Assembly (NCBI RefSeq): GCF_041435115.1
Contig: NZ_CP108046.1
Coordinates: forward strand, 7,440,001 to 7,504,000
Length of the DNA stretch: 64,000 nt
Direction: 5' to 3'
Source of the DNA: Streptomyces sp. NBC_00289
GTDB taxonomy: Bacteria > Actinomycetota > Actinomycetes > Streptomycetales > Streptomycetaceae
Below are positions 26,659 through 40,299 of the stretch, piece by piece. The number at the start of each line of letters is the position of its first letter. Positions within the stretch are counted from its first letter, which is position 1. The notes below the pieces were generated by a model that worked only from the letters and a program-made list of their open reading frames with translations, did not search any database and was not told the DNA's origin. The translations under genes were made by a program, and so were the position numbers.

Positions 26659-27860
26659 ACGGCTCCCTCGGTGCGGAGGGTGACCAGGTCGGAGGGGGTC
26701 AGGCCGAGTTCGGTCAGGACCGTGTCCGTGTCCGCGCCGTGCGGGCGGCCCGCCCAGCGGATCGCGCCGGGGGTGGCGGAGAGCCGGAAGAGGACGTTCT
26801 GCATGCGCAGCGGGCCCAGTTCGGGGTCGTCGACGGTGGTGACGGTGTCGAGGGCCAGGTACTGGGGGTCTGTCATCACCTCCCGTACGTCCTGGATCGG
26901 GGCCACCGCCGCCTCCGCCTTCTCGAAGGCGGCGAGGACCTCGTCGCGGGTGCGCTCGGCGATCCAGGTGCCGACCGCCGCGTCCAGCACGTCGCAGTGC
27001 TCGGCCCGTTCGGCGCCGGTCGCGAACCAGGGCTCGTCGATCAGCTCGGGGCGGCCCACCAGGTGCATCACGCGTTCCGCCACCGACTGGGCGGACGTGG
27101 AGACGGCCACCCAGTTGCCGTCCGAGGTCCGGTAGGTGTTGCGCGGGGCGTTGTTCTGGGAGCGGTTGCCGGTCCGGGGCTGGACGTGGCCGAGCTGGTC
27201 GTACCAGATGGGCTGCGGGCCGAGCACGGTCAGGATCGGTTCGATGATCGCCATGTCGACGACCTGCCCCTCGCCGGTGCGGTCGCGGGCGGCGAGTGCC
27301 GTCATGACGGCGTAGGCGGTGGCGAGCCCCGCGATGGAGTCGGCCAGGCCGAAGGGCGGAAGGGTCGGGGGCGCGTCCGGTTCTCCCGTGATCGCGGCGA
27401 AGCCGCTCATCGCCTCGGCCAGGGTGCCGAAACCGGGGCGGTGCGCGTACGGGCCGAACTGCCCGAAGCCGGTGACCCGGGTGAGGACCAGGCGCGGGTT
27501 GACGGCGGACAGCTCGGGCCAGCCCAGGTCCCATTTCTCCAGGGTGCCCGGACGGAAGTTCTCGATGATCACGTCGGCCGTGGCGGCGAGGCGCAGGAGG
27601 GTCGCCCGGCCGCCCCGGGTCGACAGGTCGAGGGTGATGGTGCGCTTGTTGCGGCCCAGGAGTTTCCACCACAGGCCCACCCCGTCCTTCGAGGGGCCGT
27701 GGCCGCGGGAGGGGTCCGGTTTCTTCGGGTGCTCGATCTTGATGACCTCCGCGCCGAAGTCGCCGAGCAGGGTGGCGGAGAGCGGACCGGCGAAGAGGGT
27801 GGCGAGGTCGAGGACGCGCAGGCCGGTCAGGGGCGGCGGGGCCGGGGGCTGCCGGGTCAT
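26655..27860 (-). CDS. CaiB/BaiF (family III) CoA transferase
   Basis: 401 aa from the ATG at 27860. Class III CoA transferases move CoA between carboxylic acids through aspartyl intermediates. Hallmarks: GLRVLDLATLFAGPLSATLL, GAEVIKIEHP, RNKRTITLDL, ADVIIENFRPGTLEKW, GFGQFGPYAHRPGFG and the catalytic aspartate in FGLADSIAG. Its pairing with a CitE-like lyase suggests an activation/cleavage couple (acid to acyl-CoA, then C-C cleavage). It follows four ADP-ribosylglycohydrolase genes in the same direction, after a 58-base gap. Confidence 0.9.
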   Translation of the reverse strand: MTRQPPAPPPLTGLRVLDLATLFAGPLSATLLGDFGAEVIKIEHPKKPDPSRGHGPSKDGVGLWWKLLGRNKRTITLDLSTRGGRATLLRLAATADVIIENFRPGTLEKWDLGWPELSAVNPRLVLTRVTGFGQFGPYAHRPGFGTLAEAMSGFAAITGEPDAPPTLPPFGLADSIAGLATAYAVMTALAARDRTGEGQVVDMAIIEPILTVLGPQPIWYDQLGHVQPRTGNRSQNNAPRNTYRTSDGNWVAVSTSAQSVAERVMHLVGRPELIDEPWFATGAERAEHCDVLDAAVGTWIAERTRDEVLAAFEKAEAAVAPIQDVREVMTDPQYLALDTVTTVDDPELGPLRMQNVLFRLSATPGAIRWAGRPHGADTDTVLTELGLTPSDLVTLRTEGAV

Positions 27861-27918
27861 GCGCCGCACCGCGCGGTGACCAGGTCCGGGTGCGTGCTGC
27901 CGGGCACGGCGGGGTGCG

Positions 27919-29307
27919 TCATGGGCGGGGTGCCTCCTGGGGCTGGGCGATGAGCGCGTGGGTGAGGTGGGCCAGGGTGTCGAAGCCGACGCCGTTGAAG
28001 TCGCCGACGCTGGTGGCCAGGCGGTTCTTGAGGGGAGCCGTCCACCGGTCGGGCAGGGCGGAGGGGGCGCCCGCGAGGAGACCGGCGATGCTTCCGGCGG
28101 TGGCGCCGTTGGAGTCGGTGTCCCAGCCGCCGGACACGGCACGGCAGACGGAGCCGGTGAAGTCGCCGTCCGCGTGGGTGAGGGCGGCGGCGATCAGGGC
28201 GGTGTTGGGGACGGCGTGGACCCAGTGGTGGGTGGCCGCGTGGGTGGCGTGCAGCTCGTCGACCACGGTGTCGAAGTCCTCGTGGGACGCGGCGAGCCCG
28301 ATGGCGTGGCGGACGGCCCGGGCGAGCCGCGAGGCGGGCGGGACGACCGTGAGACCGGTGCGCAGACAGGCGTGGACGTCGTGGGTCGCGGTGGCGGCGG
28401 CGGCGATCACGGCAGCCGTGAACATCGCCGCGTGCACACCGCTCCCGGTGTGCGTGAGGGTGGCGTCCCGGTGGGCCTGTTCGGCTGCCGCCGCCGGGTC
28501 GCCGGGGTTGGTCCAGCCATGGATGTCGGCGCGGATCAGGGCGCCGATCCATTCGCGGAACGGGTTGCGGTGGCGGGCCGTGTGCGGGGGCTCCAGGCCG
28601 CACAGCAGGTTGCGGTAGGCGACGCGTTCGGCGGTGAACGTGCGGCCCGCGGGAAGTTCGTCGAGCCAGACGGCCGCCACGTCCGAGGTGCCGAAGTGCC
28701 TGCCGTGACGTTGCAGCAGAAGGAGGTTCAGGAGCGGGTAGTTGAGGTCGTCGTCCTCCGGCATGCCGTCGATGTTCTCGGCGAGCGAGGTGGGCGCGGA
28801 GCGGCGGTTCCACGGGTGGGCGGCGAGGAGTTCGGGTGGGACTCCGCGGGCCGTGAAGTAGGTGGTCAGGGGCCAGTTGCCGGTGGCCGCGGCGAGTCGG
28901 CGGATGCCGTCCAGCGGGAGCTTCTCGACGGGTTTGCCCAGGAGACAGCCGACGGCCCGGCCCAGCCAGGCGGCCTCCAGGCGGAGCGCTGTCGGGGTGG
29001 CGGACGCGGACTCGTCGGGCTTCGCCGGCCAGTCGGGGCACAGGGCCCTGATCCGCGGCAGGTCCGTCGGTTCACGGTCGCTCAACCCGCTGGGCAGGTC
29101 CGCCAGTTCGTCGAGCAGGTCCTCCGCGAGCAGCCGCAGGTATCGGGACACCGGATGCGGTGACGCGCCCGCCCGCAGCGGGGCCTCGTCCCCGCCGGCC
29201 GCCCGCCAGCGTGCGGCGACCGCCGACGGTTCGCGGCCGTCCAGGGCCGCCTGGCGCAGTTCGTGGCCGAGCAAATCCTCCGGCTGGACCCAGGTCAGTC
29301 GGAGCAT
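27919..29307 (-). CDS. ADP-ribosylglycohydrolase-family protein (paralogue 4, divergent N-terminus)
   Basis: 462 aa from the ATG at 29307, overlapping the previous gene by 13 bases. About 110 extra residues precede the family domain. In the domain, the usual GDALG loop reads GRAVGCLLGKPVEKLP, the first acidic cluster is PEDDDLNYPLL, and the C-terminal metal motif GGWDTDSNGATAGSIAGLL keeps the DxD pair. The fold is clear, but the N-terminal metal cluster differs from true DraG/ARH (TDDT), so the substrate may be something other than ADP-ribosyl protein. Confidence 0.85.
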   Translation of the reverse strand: MLRLTWVQPEDLLGHELRQAALDGREPSAVAARWRAAGGDEAPLRAGASPHPVSRYLRLLAEDLLDELADLPSGLSDREPTDLPRIRALCPDWPAKPDESASATPTALRLEAAWLGRAVGCLLGKPVEKLPLDGIRRLAAATGNWPLTTYFTARGVPPELLAAHPWNRRSAPTSLAENIDGMPEDDDLNYPLLNLLLLQRHGRHFGTSDVAAVWLDELPAGRTFTAERVAYRNLLCGLEPPHTARHRNPFREWIGALIRADIHGWTNPGDPAAAAEQAHRDATLTHTGSGVHAAMFTAAVIAAAATATHDVHACLRTGLTVVPPASRLARAVRHAIGLAASHEDFDTVVDELHATHAATHHWVHAVPNTALIAAALTHADGDFTGSVCRAVSGGWDTDSNGATAGSIAGLLAGAPSALPDRWTAPLKNRLATSVGDFNGVGFDTLAHLTHALIAQPQEAPRP

Positions 29308-30512
29308 CTCGGGCCTCCCGGCGCGGCTTCCGCGGGCTCCGTACCGACCAGTCCGGCGAACGCCGTCTCGTGGGCCCGGCGGCACCGGACGTCGCGGTCG
29401 AAGATCTCCCGGGTCACGTCCGTGAGCGTCCTGGCCGGCTCCCACAGGTCCAGACGGCTGGCCTCCGCCACCGTCTTCGCCCAGTCCTGCGGGACCGGTG
29501 AGCCCAGTGCGCCCGCCAGCGCGCCCGCCATGGTGGCGATCGAGTCGCAGTCGCGGCCGTAGTTGACCGCGCCGAGGACCGCGTGACGGTAGTCGCCCTT
29601 GGCGACCAGCAACATGCCGAGCGCGACCGGGAGTTCCTCGATCGTGTGCAGGCGGGACGGACGGCGGGCGCCCAGGGAGGGGGCGCGGTAGTCGGGGCCC
29701 ACCGTGTCGTAGGGCGCCACCGCCTCCCGCAGCGGTGTCAGCGCCGACTCGAAGTCCGTGTGGCGGCACGCCACTTCACAGACCTTCTCGACCGCAGTCC
29801 GGGTGCCGTCCTTCGCCAGGGACAGACAGGCGGTCACGACCGAGTCCGGGGTCGCGCCCGGTGCGCTCGCCGCCGCCACCGCCGCCGCGAAGACGGCCGC
29901 CGCCTCGCGGCCGTACGAGGACTGGTGCGCCCCGGCGACGTCCAGCGCCTCGGTGTACGCGCCCGCCGGGTGGGCCGCGTTGACCAGGCCGACCGGTGCC
30001 ATGTACATCGCCGCACCGCAGTTCACGATGTTGCCGGTGCCTGCCTCGCGGGGGTCGACGTGGCCGTAGTGGAGCCGGGCCACCAGCCACTTCTCCGCCA
30101 GGAAGATCCGGTGCAGCGGGAGGGCCTCCGACTCCAGCTCCGGGATCCAGCGGGGTGTCGTCATCAGGTCCGGGACCAGGTGGTCCGCGATCGCGTACGC
30201 GTCGAGGTGGTCGCGGACCCGCGCGTACACCCGTACCAGCGCATGCGTCATCAGGGTGTCGTCGGTGACGTGGCCGTCACCCTTGTGGTACGGCGCGACG
30301 GGGCGGGCGGTGCGCCAGGCGTCGCCGTTCCACGGGCCGACGACACCGTGGACGCGGCCGCCGTGCCGTTCGAGGATCTGCTCGGGGGAGTAGCCCTCGA
30401 CGGGGCCGCCCAGCGCGTCGCCGACGGCGGCTCCGACGAGTGCTCCGGTGATCCGCTCCTCCAGGCTTTCCGCCCGGGTTTCTTCGCTTTTGAGCGTCAT
30501 GCCCAGAATCAT
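29295..30512 (-). CDS. ADP-ribosylglycohydrolase-family protein (paralogue 3, canonical motifs)
   Basis: 405 aa; the ATG at 30512 overlaps the previous stop (ATGA), giving MILGMTLKSEE; an ATG at 30500 is possible. It is the most canonical member: ITGALVGAAVGDALGGPVEG, HVTDDTLMTHALV (first Asp pair) and NYGRDCDSIATMAGALAGAL (second Asp pair) form the binuclear metal site that binds ADP-ribose in DraG/ARH3. A cytoplasmic hydrolase of an O- or N-ADP-ribose link is likely, but family members also act on other nucleosidic substrates. Confidence 0.9.
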   Translation of the reverse strand: MILGMTLKSEETRAESLEERITGALVGAAVGDALGGPVEGYSPEQILERHGGRVHGVVGPWNGDAWRTARPVAPYHKGDGHVTDDTLMTHALVRVYARVRDHLDAYAIADHLVPDLMTTPRWIPELESEALPLHRIFLAEKWLVARLHYGHVDPREAGTGNIVNCGAAMYMAPVGLVNAAHPAGAYTEALDVAGAHQSSYGREAAAVFAAAVAAASAPGATPDSVVTACLSLAKDGTRTAVEKVCEVACRHTDFESALTPLREAVAPYDTVGPDYRAPSLGARRPSRLHTIEELPVALGMLLVAKGDYRHAVLGAVNYGRDCDSIATMAGALAGALGSPVPQDWAKTVAEASRLDLWEPARTLTDVTREIFDRDVRCRRAHETAFAGLVGTEPAEAAPGGPRCSD

Positions 30513-31624
30513 GCTCCTGGTGATGCCGGTTGCGTGGCTACCAGGAGCCCGGCGAGTTCCACCAGGTCCGTACCGGTGAGCCGGGGGAGTGCGCAGCCCG
30601 AGAGCGTGCGGCAGGTGTCCCGCCAGGACGCCGGGATCGACTCGCCGCCGCCGAGCGCGCCGGTCAGGGCGCCCGCCAGGGCCGGGGCGGAGTCCGCGAC
30701 CCGGGACAGACAGGCCGCCGCGGGGACGGCCTCCGCGATCCGGCCGCCGGCGGCGGCGGCCAGGGCCAGGGCGACCGGGACCGTCTCGGCGGCCGCGATG
30801 CCGTAGCTGTAGACGTGGTCGACGATGCCGTGCTCGAGCAGGGGAACCGCGGCGAAGGCGCTGTCCGCGTCGAGCGCCAGTTTCAGGGCCTCGCGCGCGT
30901 TGCGCCCGATCTCCGTCTCCTGTGGCAGTTCGGCGAGCGCCACCGCCACGCACTCCTCCACCTCCGCGCCGACGAGGGCGCGGGCGAGGGCCGCCGCCAT
31001 CGCCCGTGCTCCGTGCACGCCGTCACCGTCCTGGGTGTAGCGGGCGTCGAACTCGGCGAGTTCGGCGGCGAGTCGGGGGTCGCCGGGGTGGGCCACGGCG
31101 AGGACGCAGGCCCGTACGCAGGCCGCGTCGTCGAAGTAGTGCGGGTTGTCGTGGCCGGTGGCGGGCGGGCGCAGACCGGTGGCGAGGTTGCCGAGGCCAG
31201 CCCGGACGGAGATGCGGGCGCGCATCGGCAGTACCGCCGACTCGATCTCGGGGGCGCGTGCGGCCGCCGCGGCCACCTCGCTCGCCAGGGCGTTCCAGGT
31301 CAGGTCGATCGCGGCGCGGGTCCTGCGTTCCCGGCTCAGGTCACCGAGCACGCTGTCGTTCCCGGCCAGCAGCAGGGCCTCGGCCGCGAACACCGCCCAC
31401 TCGGCGTCGTCGGAGGGGCCGAGGCGCAGCGGCTCCGGGGGCTGGTTCAGCGCGATCGGCACGGGGAGGGTGGTCGTCGCGTTCTGCTCCGCGAAGGTGT
31501 CCAGCTCGCGGGTGAGTCGGCGGGTCCACTCGGGCATGCGCGCGGCCCGGTGCCGTGCGGCGGGCCAGCCGGCCGCGTCGCCCGCGGCGAGTCCCAGCAG
31601 GAGCCCCTCGACGCGCCGCGTCAC
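30509..31624 (-). CDS. ADP-ribosylglycohydrolase-family protein (paralogue 2, metal site degraded)
   Basis: 371 aa from the GTG at 31624, overlapping the previous stop (GTGA). It has the N-terminal loop LLLGLAAGDAAGWPA and the first cluster PSDDAEWAVFAAEALL. In the second cluster the usual GxDxDT/S reads SRVADSAPALAGALTGAL, so the first Asp is replaced by Val and only one ligand remains. The helical bundle is intact. It may be a catalytically weak or regulatory partner of the neighbouring paralogues. Confidence 0.85.
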   Translation of the reverse strand: MTRRVEGLLLGLAAGDAAGWPAARHRAARMPEWTRRLTRELDTFAEQNATTTLPVPIALNQPPEPLRLGPSDDAEWAVFAAEALLLAGNDSVLGDLSRERRTRAAIDLTWNALASEVAAAAARAPEIESAVLPMRARISVRAGLGNLATGLRPPATGHDNPHYFDDAACVRACVLAVAHPGDPRLAAELAEFDARYTQDGDGVHGARAMAAALARALVGAEVEECVAVALAELPQETEIGRNAREALKLALDADSAFAAVPLLEHGIVDHVYSYGIAAAETVPVALALAAAAGGRIAEAVPAAACLSRVADSAPALAGALTGALGGGESIPASWRDTCRTLSGCALPRLTGTDLVELAGLLVATQPASPGA

Positions 31625-32793
31625 GGCCGCACCTCGGCGTCGTCCGCGGTCAGCACGTACGCGGCCGGGTCGGGCGGCGGCCAGGCGTCCTGCCGTACGA
31701 GATCCTCCTGACGGACGAGACCCTCACGCCGTACGCGCTCCTCGTGCCGTACGGCGGCGGGGTCGCCCGTGGTGGTGTTCGCGCCCCACTTCACGCTCTC
31801 GTCCGGCGTGAGGAGTTCGGCGACGTCCAGGATGTGGTGGCCGGTCATGGAGGGGAGGCAGCTGCCGCGGGTCGGGCCGATGGCGGCCGCCCAGTCCGCG
31901 GGGATGGCGGAGACACCCTGGGTCGCGCCGGCCAGGGCGCCCGCGACCGCCGCCGTGGTGTCGGCGTCGCGGCCCATGTTCACCGCGGTCAGGACGGCCT
32001 CCCTGAAGTCGCCGTCGGCGGCCGCGTACGCGCCGAAGGCGAGGGCGACCGCCTCGGGCGCCAGGTCGGTCCAGGGGTAGCCGCCGATGACGACGGCGGA
32101 GCGGACCGCGCGTTCGCCGAGGTGGGCCACCGCCACGGCCCGGCGCAGTGAGCGTGCCGTCCAGGAGTCGTCGGGCACGACGGCGAGGGCCGAGGCCACG
32201 ACCGCCACCGTCGGCGCGCCCGCCATGGCCGCCGCGACGCCCGCCGCCACCGCCTGGCCGCCGTAGATGCCCTCGCCTTCGTGGCTCACCGAACCGTCGA
32301 TCGCCACCAGCCGGGCCGCCTCGGCGGGGCGCCCGGCCGCGAACACGCCGAAGGGCGCGGCCCGCATGGCCAGGCCGTCGCTCCAGGCGTGCCGGTGCTG
32401 GGCCGAGATGGGGGCGGCGAGGCCCCGGCGCAGGTTCTCGAGGGTGCCGCGCTCGCTGAAGCCCGCGCCCCGGAAGCGGCCCTCGTCGCGGTCGGCGATC
32501 CACTCGTGCCAGGCCGCCTCGACATGGGCCGTGGTCAGCGCGGAGCCGTGCCGGGCCAGCAGGAGGCCGGAGAAGATCGCGTACTCGGTGTCGTCGGTGC
32601 CCGCCGGGTGCTCGGCGACGTACCCGGTGATCCGGCCCCAGCGGGCGCGGATCTCGGAGGGCTTCAGGTTCTCCGCCGGTGCTCCGAGAGCGTCCCCGAC
32701 GGCGAGGCCGAGCAGCGCGCCGCGTGCCCGATCACGGAGTTCGGCGGCGTTCCCGGACGCGGGGCCGGAGGGAATGCAGGCGATCGATGCCAT
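31621..32793 (-). CDS. ADP-ribosylglycohydrolase-family protein (paralogue 1)
   Basis: 390 aa from the ATG at 32793, with GAGAGGAG upstream. Motifs are complete: ARGALLGLAVGDALGAPAEN, GTDDTEYAIFSGLLL, and NMGRDADTTAAVAGALAGAT. The C-terminal ~45 residues after the domain contain imperfect repeats (VRHEERVRREGLVRQEDLVR) and a Pro-rich end. First gene of a leftward run of seven coupled or closely spaced frames reaching 25691. Transcription probably starts in the 281-base gap shared with the divergent VIT gene. Confidence 0.88.
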   Translation of the reverse strand: MASIACIPSGPASGNAAELRDRARGALLGLAVGDALGAPAENLKPSEIRARWGRITGYVAEHPAGTDDTEYAIFSGLLLARHGSALTTAHVEAAWHEWIADRDEGRFRGAGFSERGTLENLRRGLAAPISAQHRHAWSDGLAMRAAPFGVFAAGRPAEAARLVAIDGSVSHEGEGIYGGQAVAAGVAAAMAGAPTVAVVASALAVVPDDSWTARSLRRAVAVAHLGERAVRSAVVIGGYPWTDLAPEAVALAFGAYAAADGDFREAVLTAVNMGRDADTTAAVAGALAGATQGVSAIPADWAAAIGPTRGSCLPSMTGHHILDVAELLTPDESVKWGANTTTGDPAAVRHEERVRREGLVRQEDLVRQDAWPPPDPAAYVLTADDAEVRP

Positions 32794-32956
32794 CGCGGCG
32801 TCTCCTCTCAAGGGCGCCTCTGCAGGCGTCTCAAGGGTGTGGACCCCCTTGCGGAACTGTCCCCGGTGCGGTCTTCGCCGCAGCCTCGCGCGCCGCGGTT
32901 CACCCGGTCGACATCTGTGCGGACCCTCTATCGGATGAGCGTCCGAGGGCAAAGTC

Positions 32957-32975
32957 GCAGGTTAGCCCAGCCTTT
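32957..32975. promoter_or_regulatory. Iron-box-like site (distal)
   Basis: GCAGGTTAGCCCAGCCTTT matches the DmdR/IdeR-type 19-mer TTAGGTTAGGCTAACCTAA at about 13 positions. It is 99 bases before the VIT gene's box-proximal start and 164 before paralogue 1, so it could affect either. Confidence 0.35.
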
Positions 32976-33042
32976 CCTAGCTGGCGGGACGGAATGGCGG
33001 GGCGTACCTTGAGTGTTGTAAAAAAGTAGAACTCGTCCAAAC

Positions 33043-33061
33043 TTAGCTTTGCCTAAGCTTT
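33043..33061. promoter_or_regulatory. Iron-box-like site before the VIT gene
   Basis: TTAGCTTTGCCTAAGCTTT matches the DmdR/IdeR consensus at about 13-14 of 19 positions and has the expected inverted TTAG/CTAA halves. It lies 14 bases before the VIT start, between a likely promoter (TTGAGT...) and the GGGGGA ribosome site, where an iron repressor would block transcription. Confidence 0.5.
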
Positions 33062-33074
33062 CCTGGGGGACCGC

Positions 33075-33806
33075 ATGGCCATCATCGAGACCGAAGCCGC
33101 GCTGCACGAGGCGCACCGTGACAACCACACGCACCGGGATGTGACCGGCGGCTGGCTGCGCCCCGCCGTCTTCGGCGCGATGGACGGTCTGGTCTCCAAC
33201 CTCGCCCTGATGACCGGTGTCGCGGGCGGTTCGGTCGGTCAGCAGACCATCGTCATCACCGGGCTCGCGGGCCTGGCGGCCGGCGCCTTCTCGATGGCCG
33301 CCGGCGAGTACACCTCCGTGGCCTCCCAGCGTGAACTGGTCGAGGCCGAGCTGGACGTGGAGCGGCGGGAGCTCAGGAAGCACCCCAAGGACGAGGAGGC
33401 CGAGCTCGCCTCCCTCTACGAGGCGCGAGGTGTGGAGCCCGAGCTCGCCCGCGAGGTGGCCCGGCAGCTGTCGAAGGACCCCGAGCAGGCCCTGGAGATA
33501 CACGCCCGGGAGGAGCTCGGCATCGACCCCGGCGACCTGCCCTCGCCGCTGGTCGCGGCCGTGTCGTCGTTCGGCGCCTTCGCACTCGGCGCGCTGCTCC
33601 CGGTGCTGCCGTATCTGCTCGGGGCGACCGCGCTGTGGCCCGCCGTACTGCTGGCGCTGTTCGGACTCTTCGCCTGCGGTGCCGTGGTGGCCAGGGTGAC
33701 GGCACGCAGCTGGTGGTTCAGCGGGCTGCGGCAGCTCGCGCTCGGAGGTGCGGCGGCCGGTGTGACGTACGCCCTGGGCGGGTTGTTCGGAACGGCCGTA
33801 GGATAG
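33075..33806 (+). CDS. VIT1/CCC1-family iron/manganese transporter
   Basis: 243 aa, ATG with GGGGGA upstream. The N-terminal block WLRPAVFGAMDGLVSNLALM and MAAGEYTSVASQREL are VIT1 signatures. There are five transmembrane helices: two before and three after a charged cytoplasmic domain (~residues 85-160) rich in Glu and His-poor helices, the metal-binding domain of plant VIT1. It probably moves Fe(II)/Mn(II) out of the cytoplasm; iron-box-like sites upstream agree with iron control. Confidence 0.88.
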   Translation: MAIIETEAALHEAHRDNHTHRDVTGGWLRPAVFGAMDGLVSNLALMTGVAGGSVGQQTIVITGLAGLAAGAFSMAAGEYTSVASQRELVEAELDVERRELRKHPKDEEAELASLYEARGVEPELAREVARQLSKDPEQALEIHAREELGIDPGDLPSPLVAAVSSFGAFALGALLPVLPYLLGATALWPAVLLALFGLFACGAVVARVTARSWWFSGLRQLALGGAAAGVTYALGGLFGTAVG

Positions 33807-34172
33807 ATCGGCTGGAACTTATGCGATGGGCCGCATAAGTAGCCGTTACTCGCTGGTTTCGAACGGTTAACCACCGGGCATGAGCCGTAAGCGCTGTGGG
33901 CAATGAGGCCTGCCGCGTACCCGCGGGACGGGCGACGACGTCCTCCCCGCCCACGGTCCGAAGGACACTGATCTGTCCGCATCGGCCCCCATAGCTTCCA
34001 CCTCCGGGCGCGATACCCCGCCGTGCACCCGTGGTGTCCGCATGTTGGAACGGAGTATCCGGTTCCCGAGAACCGCTCCATCATGTAACCTGCACGAAAT
34101 TTTGCACTCACGCAGAGGGCCAACGTCGTCCCTCGGCACATGCATATGCCAGAGACGACGACGGGAGAGCCG
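33807..34172 (+). promoter_or_regulatory. 366-base gltBD upstream region
   Basis: No gene is seen here. It holds the inverted repeat at 33817-33840; an 11-bp-periodic element GTTAC (33845), GTTTC (33856), TTAAC (33867) that weakly resembles GlnR or PhoP boxes; and near 34092 the sequence TGCACGAAATTTTGCA, AT-rich against the genome average, which is a candidate promoter/operator. A GGGAGAG ribosome site precedes ATG 34173. Confidence 0.4.
33817..33840. repeat. Inverted repeat after the VIT gene
   Basis: ACTTATGCG and CGCATAAGT are separated by 6 bases, 10 bases past the VIT stop and ~330 before gltB. It can be a terminator of the VIT message, although AT-rich arms and a symmetrical layout also suit an operator for gltB. 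Confidence 0.4.
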
Positions 34173-38778
<4,606 letters not shown>

Positions 38779-38786
<8 letters not shown>

Positions 38787-40242
38787 TCCCAAGGGCTTTC
38801 TCAACCACGGGCGCGAGGTCGCCAAGTCCCGCCCGGTCGAGGTGCGGCTGAAGGACTGGAACGAGGTCTACGTCCCCGGCTCCCTGCTGCCGATCATCAG
38901 CAAGCAGGCCAGCCGCTGCATGGACTGCGGCATCCCGTTCTGTCACAACGGCTGTCCGCTCGGGAACCTGATCCCCGAGTGGAACGACTACGCCTACCGC
39001 GAGGACTGGGCGGCCGCCTCCGAGCGCCTGCACGCCACGAACAACTTCCCGGAGTTCACGGGCCGGCTGTGCCCCGCTCCCTGCGAGTCGGCGTGTGTGC
39101 TCGGCATCAACCAGCCGCCGGTCACCATCAAGAACGTCGAGGTCTCGATCATCGACAAGGCGTGGGAGACCGGTGACGTCGCCCCGCAGGCGCCCGAGCG
39201 CCTGTCCGGCAAGACGGTCGCGGTCATCGGCTCGGGCCCGGCGGGCCTCGCCGCCGCCCAGCAGCTCACGCGGGCCGGTCACACGGTCGCCGTCTACGAG
39301 CGCGCGGACCGCATTGGAGGCCTTCTCCGGTACGGCATCCCCGAGTTCAAGATGGAGAAGCGGCACATCAACCGCCGTATCGAGCAGATGCGCGCGGAGG
39401 GCACCCGCTTCCGTACGGGCATCGAGATCGGCCGCGACCTCAAGGCGACCGACCTGAAGAAGCGGTACGACGCGATCGTCATCGCCGCCGGCGCGACGAC
39501 CGCCCGTGACCTCCCGGTCCCCGGCCGTGAACTCAAGGGCATCTACCAGGCCATGGAGTACCTGCCGCTGGCCAACAAGGTGCAGGAGGGCGACTTCGTG
39601 GCGCCCCCGATCTCGGCCGAGGGCAAGCACGTCGTGGTCATCGGCGGCGGCGACACCGGCGCCGACTGCGTGGGCACGGCCAACCGTCAGGGCGCGGCCT
39701 CCGTCACGCAGCTGGAGATCATGCCCCGCCCGGGCGAGGAGCGGAACGCGGTGTCCCAGCCGTGGCCGACCTTCCCTATGCTCTACAAGGTCACCAGCGC
39801 GCACGAGGAGGGCGGCGAGCGGGTGTACTCCGTCTCGACCACCCACTTCGAGGGCGACGAGGACGGCAACGTCCAGTGGCTGCACCTCAGCGAGGTCGAG
39901 TTCGTCGAGGGCAGGCTGACCCCGAAGCCGGGCACGGAGCGCACGATCCCCGCCCAACTCGTCACCCTCGCCATGGGCTTCACCGGCACCGACCGGGACA
40001 ACGGCCTGGTGGACCAGTTCGGCCTGGACCTCGACGAGCGCGGCAACATCGCCCGCGACGACGACTTCCAGACCAACGTGCCGGGCGTGTACGTCGCCGG
40101 AGACGCCGGCCGCGGTCAGTCGCTCATCGTGTGGGCGATCGCCGAGGGCCGTTCGGCGGCGCGCGGGGTGGACCGCTTCCTCACCGGCGCCAGTGAACTG
40201 CCGGCCCCGATCCGACCGACGGACCGCTCACTGATGGTCTGA
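38779..40242 (+). CDS. gltD: Glutamate synthase small subunit
   Basis: 487 aa. FAD/NADPH-dependent electron-input subunit. N-terminal 4Fe-4S cysteines are in [17 protein letters not shown] and [13 protein letters not shown]; the FAD fold is [17 protein letters not shown]; the NADPH fold is [16 protein letters not shown]; a final FAD contact is [17 protein letters not shown]. The ATG lies inside the end of gltB (8-base overlap), ensuring coupled synthesis. A 14-bp hairpin follows at 40300. Confidence 0.96.
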
Positions 40243-40299
40243 CGGTTTCCGAGGCACCCGCCTCGACAGACGTTACGTACAAAGGCGTACGGAACACCA

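Noticed and set aside
28150..28400. Possible macrodomain or ADP-ribosyltransferase partner within the glycohydrolase operon
   Set aside because: No macrodomain or ART motif was found in any frame; everything between the paralogues is accounted for by overlaps.
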